Assembly: GCF_000149955.1 (NCBI RefSeq)
Contig: NC_030989.1
Location: 2,303,839-2,367,838, forward strand
Length of the DNA stretch: 64,000 nt
Direction: 5' to 3'
Origin: Fusarium oxysporum f. sp. lycopersici 4287
Lineage: Eukaryota; Ascomycota; Sordariomycetes; Hypocreales; Nectriaceae
Within the stretch, counting starts at the first letter, position 1. Each line of letters opens with the position of its first letter. The notes under the pieces were generated by a model that made no database searches, was not told where the DNA came from, and was given only the letters and a program-made list of their open reading frames with translations. The translations under genes and the position numbers were made by a program. Shown piece after piece: positions 59,469 through 64,000 of the stretch.

Positions 59469-60161
59469 CGTTTGGCCAATATCTTTGTGATCAAAGACTT
59501 GGTCTCTCGATGCTTGAGTTGAGGTTGAGGTTATCGTTGGCTTAGCCTCTTGGAAACAATGAGATCAATCATTGAAGAGGGTACGTACCGTCATGACAGC
59601 TTTCCATTAAATAGAAGCTCCCCCCTGCTTCAGGGGTTGGATTGCGGGCCGCCTGCAGTGAATGCGGGGCAGTCTATGCGGCTACTGGGGGTTCATGTCG
59701 ATCGAGAGCTATAGCATCAAACAGTCGTTGAGATTAGAATCAAGCTTAACATTAGTACATCAATATAGTGTCCAGACATGAATTATCCCCTATTTCTGGC
59801 ATACGGCATCATAATGGAATCAAGACCTCACTGCAAGAGTAGATACATCATAAAGAAATGCCAATGCATGCACCATCATGACAACTGAAACAATCTTCAT
59901 CCTCTACCTTTATTATCGCTTCATCCATTATAATAATACCTAAAACAGTTCATAGCAGAAAGGATCATGACCAGCTAGATGAGCCCGTCCGGACGTCCAT
60001 TCATTCCTTTGCTTTTAATCGCTACGCCAATCCCTAACGCAAGAGAGACTCCACGAAAAATGAAATGCCCTTTCTATAGTACAATTCGAAAAAGAGCGTT
60101 CAACAAGCACTTCCGTACCATTACAGTTACACAAAAGTACACGCGTACCATGTACGCTCGT
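59469..60161. other. Intergenic region GAA1/RBD2 (tandem, minus strand)
   Basis: About 690 bp, no gene supported; promoter of GAA1 and 3' UTR of RBD2. Confidence 0.5.
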
Positions 60162-61177
60162 TCAAGGTCCGAGACGCTGGGTTGTACCAACGAGCTCCGT
60201 CGCCGCGCTGCCACTGGGACCAGGGCGGTTGGTCGTGGGCAAAACGCCAAATCGGCCATATGTCGTCTTGTCGATGCTGACATAGTGAGGGAGAATCTTG
60301 AGGAGGTTGAGTCGATTCTCGACCCATCGAAGACCCCATTCAGGGGGGGCGAGTAGCTTGGCATACCCGAAGCCAGCTATTCCAACTATCAGTATCCTTT
60401 CGACCATGACCATGACTATGAGACTTACCAACGTATCCAATTGCAATTCCACATAGGTGGCCTAGAAGACTAGTACCAGGTACCAGTGCTCTCACAACCA
60501 TACACATGATTAAGGGGGTAGTCCACGTTGGGATATGGACAGTACCGACAACGAAATGAGGGTTGGTTTTGTATGTTTGAATAGACTCCATCGCCAGTAG
60601 AGTAAATACCCACATGCTAGAACAAATGTTAGCTTAAGTTCCTGTCTAATAATTTCCTTGTCGCCGTACCTCGCTCCTAGAACGCCATGGTTTACGTGGA
60701 ATACATATCGTTCGATCAGAACGTACATGACAGCCGGTATCGATGTCAGGGCTAAATAAAACGAGTCAATCCGTAGTCCTTCAGCATTTCTGAAGTTTCT
60801 TACGTCCAAAGAACAAAGCAAGGGATGTTAAGGTGCCATGTTCGTTCTCGAATCGCTCCATGAGAGGAGTAAGCGCCGCGAGGTTAAGGATAGCATGGAT
60901 AATGTTAAGGTGTATTAACGGGAATGTCGACAACCGATATGCTTTGAACAAGTCTAGTTAGCAAATGCGCAAAGATTCAATATCGCTTGGTAGTACCATT
61001 TGTAATGCTAATCTCTTCAGGGATGAGGGCGCCCCATTCTCGCAGGTTCCATACTGATTGCAGCGATGCGATCGAGAGAGCAACAATAGCAACAATGATA
61101 AGTCGTGTGAATAGTGGCAACCGTGTCAGATATGATCGGGCTCGTAAAGCGTTGAAGTTCTGGAGACGGGGTCGCAT
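60162..61177 (-). CDS. RBD2: Rhomboid-family intramembrane protease Rbd2
   Basis: Five exons on the minus strand (61177-60997, 60953 or 60941-60804, 60751-60670, 60616-60429, 60376-60162) give 271 or 267 residues. The helices read LPLFTRLIIVAIVALSIASL, the conserved TFPLIHLNIIHAILNLAAL, LTSLALFFGPLTSIPAVMYV, then VLGASMWVFTLLAMES with the probable catalytic serine in GAS, and TSLLGHLCGIAIGYV with the catalytic histidine. The tail has YAKLLAPPEWGLRWVE and YVSIDKTTYGRFGVLP, typical of Golgi/ER Rbd2. Exon 2 has two possible acceptors 12 nt apart (CTAG and CAAAG), which would add or drop four residues. Rbd2 homologues in Aspergillus and fission yeast cleave the sterol-responsive factor SREBP. The start is chosen at 61177; the frame extends to 61249. 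Confidence 0.88.
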
Positions 61178-61898
61178 GTCTAATAGATTCGAGCTGCTCG
61201 GAGCAGCCGGATGATCACCGTTACAAAGGAATGAAAGGACCGACGACACGGATGGGATAATAAGATAGAAGTAAGAGAACTAATACGAGTTTCTTGACAA
61301 TAAGAAAAAACCGGTTGAAATCGCAAGTCACTTCCACGCCCTGAGAAACAGTCGCAGGACGATGGCAAGTCAAACTGGACAACGGACCCTTGACCCTTAG
61401 GTCGAAGTGTGGCTGTTGAGTTGTCCCCAGCACGTGATCAATGCACGGCCACAGTTGACATGAAAGCTGAGAGATGTAGTTGTTTTTGGGACTTATAACA
61501 CGGAGTTCAGAATGCTTAAGGTACTATATGTAGCCAGCATCAGAAAATTAGGAGTCTGAAGAGACGTTTACAAAACTGCTCGGGCTTCGTATCTAAACAG
61601 TCTGGCACGATGGATCGATACCAGATGTCACTATTGCATATCGTAAATGAAGCAGAAGCGTCACTTTTAAACAAGAGGTATTTGAACAGTTAGAATTTTG
61701 TTACAACTAATGAAAGCATGGCTATTCCTTTGCTACAAATATGTAAAAGACATGGGCGCTCAACATTTTAGACATATACCGTCCGTTGAAAAGCCCCTCT
61801 ACTGTCTGCCCTCGAAACCCAATCGAGAACATCAGGATGTACGCCGTATGTGACCCAAAATATCAATTTGCTCTTCTTTACTTTACTTCATTCCTTCT
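61178..61898. other. Intergenic region RBD2/aconitase (tandem, minus strand)
   Basis: 720 bp with no gene supported. The part next to 61898 is AT-rich and should be the aconitase 3' UTR. Confidence 0.5.

Positions 61899-64000
<2,102 letters not shown>

Overview
This 64 kb window reads as euchromatic chromosomal DNA of a filamentous ascomycete, most likely a Fusarium-type member of the Hypocreales. That placement is an inference from the protein families and gene structures, not from a search. Genes lie on both strands at about one per 2 kb. They are interrupted by 50-70 nt introns with GT...AG ends and CTAAC/CTGAC-like branch sites, and are separated by long CT-rich leaders and AT-richer spacers. 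There is no bacterial, plasmid, phage or CRISPR content, and I see no convincing rRNA, tRNA or intact transposon. Four runs of N break the sequence (2054-2273, 18043-19024, 24201-25200, 42790-42893).

Layout. 1-9.1 kb: a VOC/glyoxalase-fold protein with a membrane segment and an SR-repeat tail, cystathionine gamma-synthase, and an SPX-RING protein. 10.7-17.5 kb: a JJJ1-type J-protein, the autophagy protease ATG4, and the SQS1-type R3H/G-patch splicing factor. 17.8-21.2 kb: a divergent H2B/H2A pair, with the 5' part of H2B lost in a gap. 21.7-26 kb: complex I LYR subunit NDUFB9, then about 3.7 kb with no supportable gene. 26-38.5 kb: INP1 (peroxisome inheritance), a UsgS-like membrane protein, OTU1 deubiquitinase, RSC1/2-type chromatin remodeller subunit, an SLC25 mitochondrial carrier, and a small two-helix membrane protein abutting it. 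38.9-44.7 kb: RAD54, a small RSA3-like protein and a Ytp1-type membrane protein. 44.7-49.9 kb: mostly empty, with one LACTB2-like metallo-beta-lactamase-fold hydrolase. 49.9-64 kb: UBP8 (SAGA deubiquitinase), EFM5 (eEF1A lysine methyltransferase), NDUFA9 (complex I), RPN9 (proteasome lid), GAA1 (GPI transamidase), RBD2 (rhomboid protease) and the 3' part of mitochondrial aconitase.

The set is housekeeping: respiration, protein turnover, chromatin, DNA repair, ribosome biogenesis, membrane-protein maturation. I do not see a biosynthetic cluster or a new multi-gene system. Neighbours share no evident pathway, although NDUFB9, NDUFA9, aconitase and the carrier are all mitochondrial, and H2A/H2B, RSC1, RAD54 and UBP8 all act on chromatin.

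A recurrent and practically important feature is a set of apparent one-base indels in short homopolymers. They break the reading frames of four otherwise well-conserved genes (VOC protein, SPX-RING, SQS1, Ytp1). They look like assembly or sequencing errors rather than pseudogenes. Gene models below give spliced boundaries that I derived from reading frame, splice consensus and family conservation.
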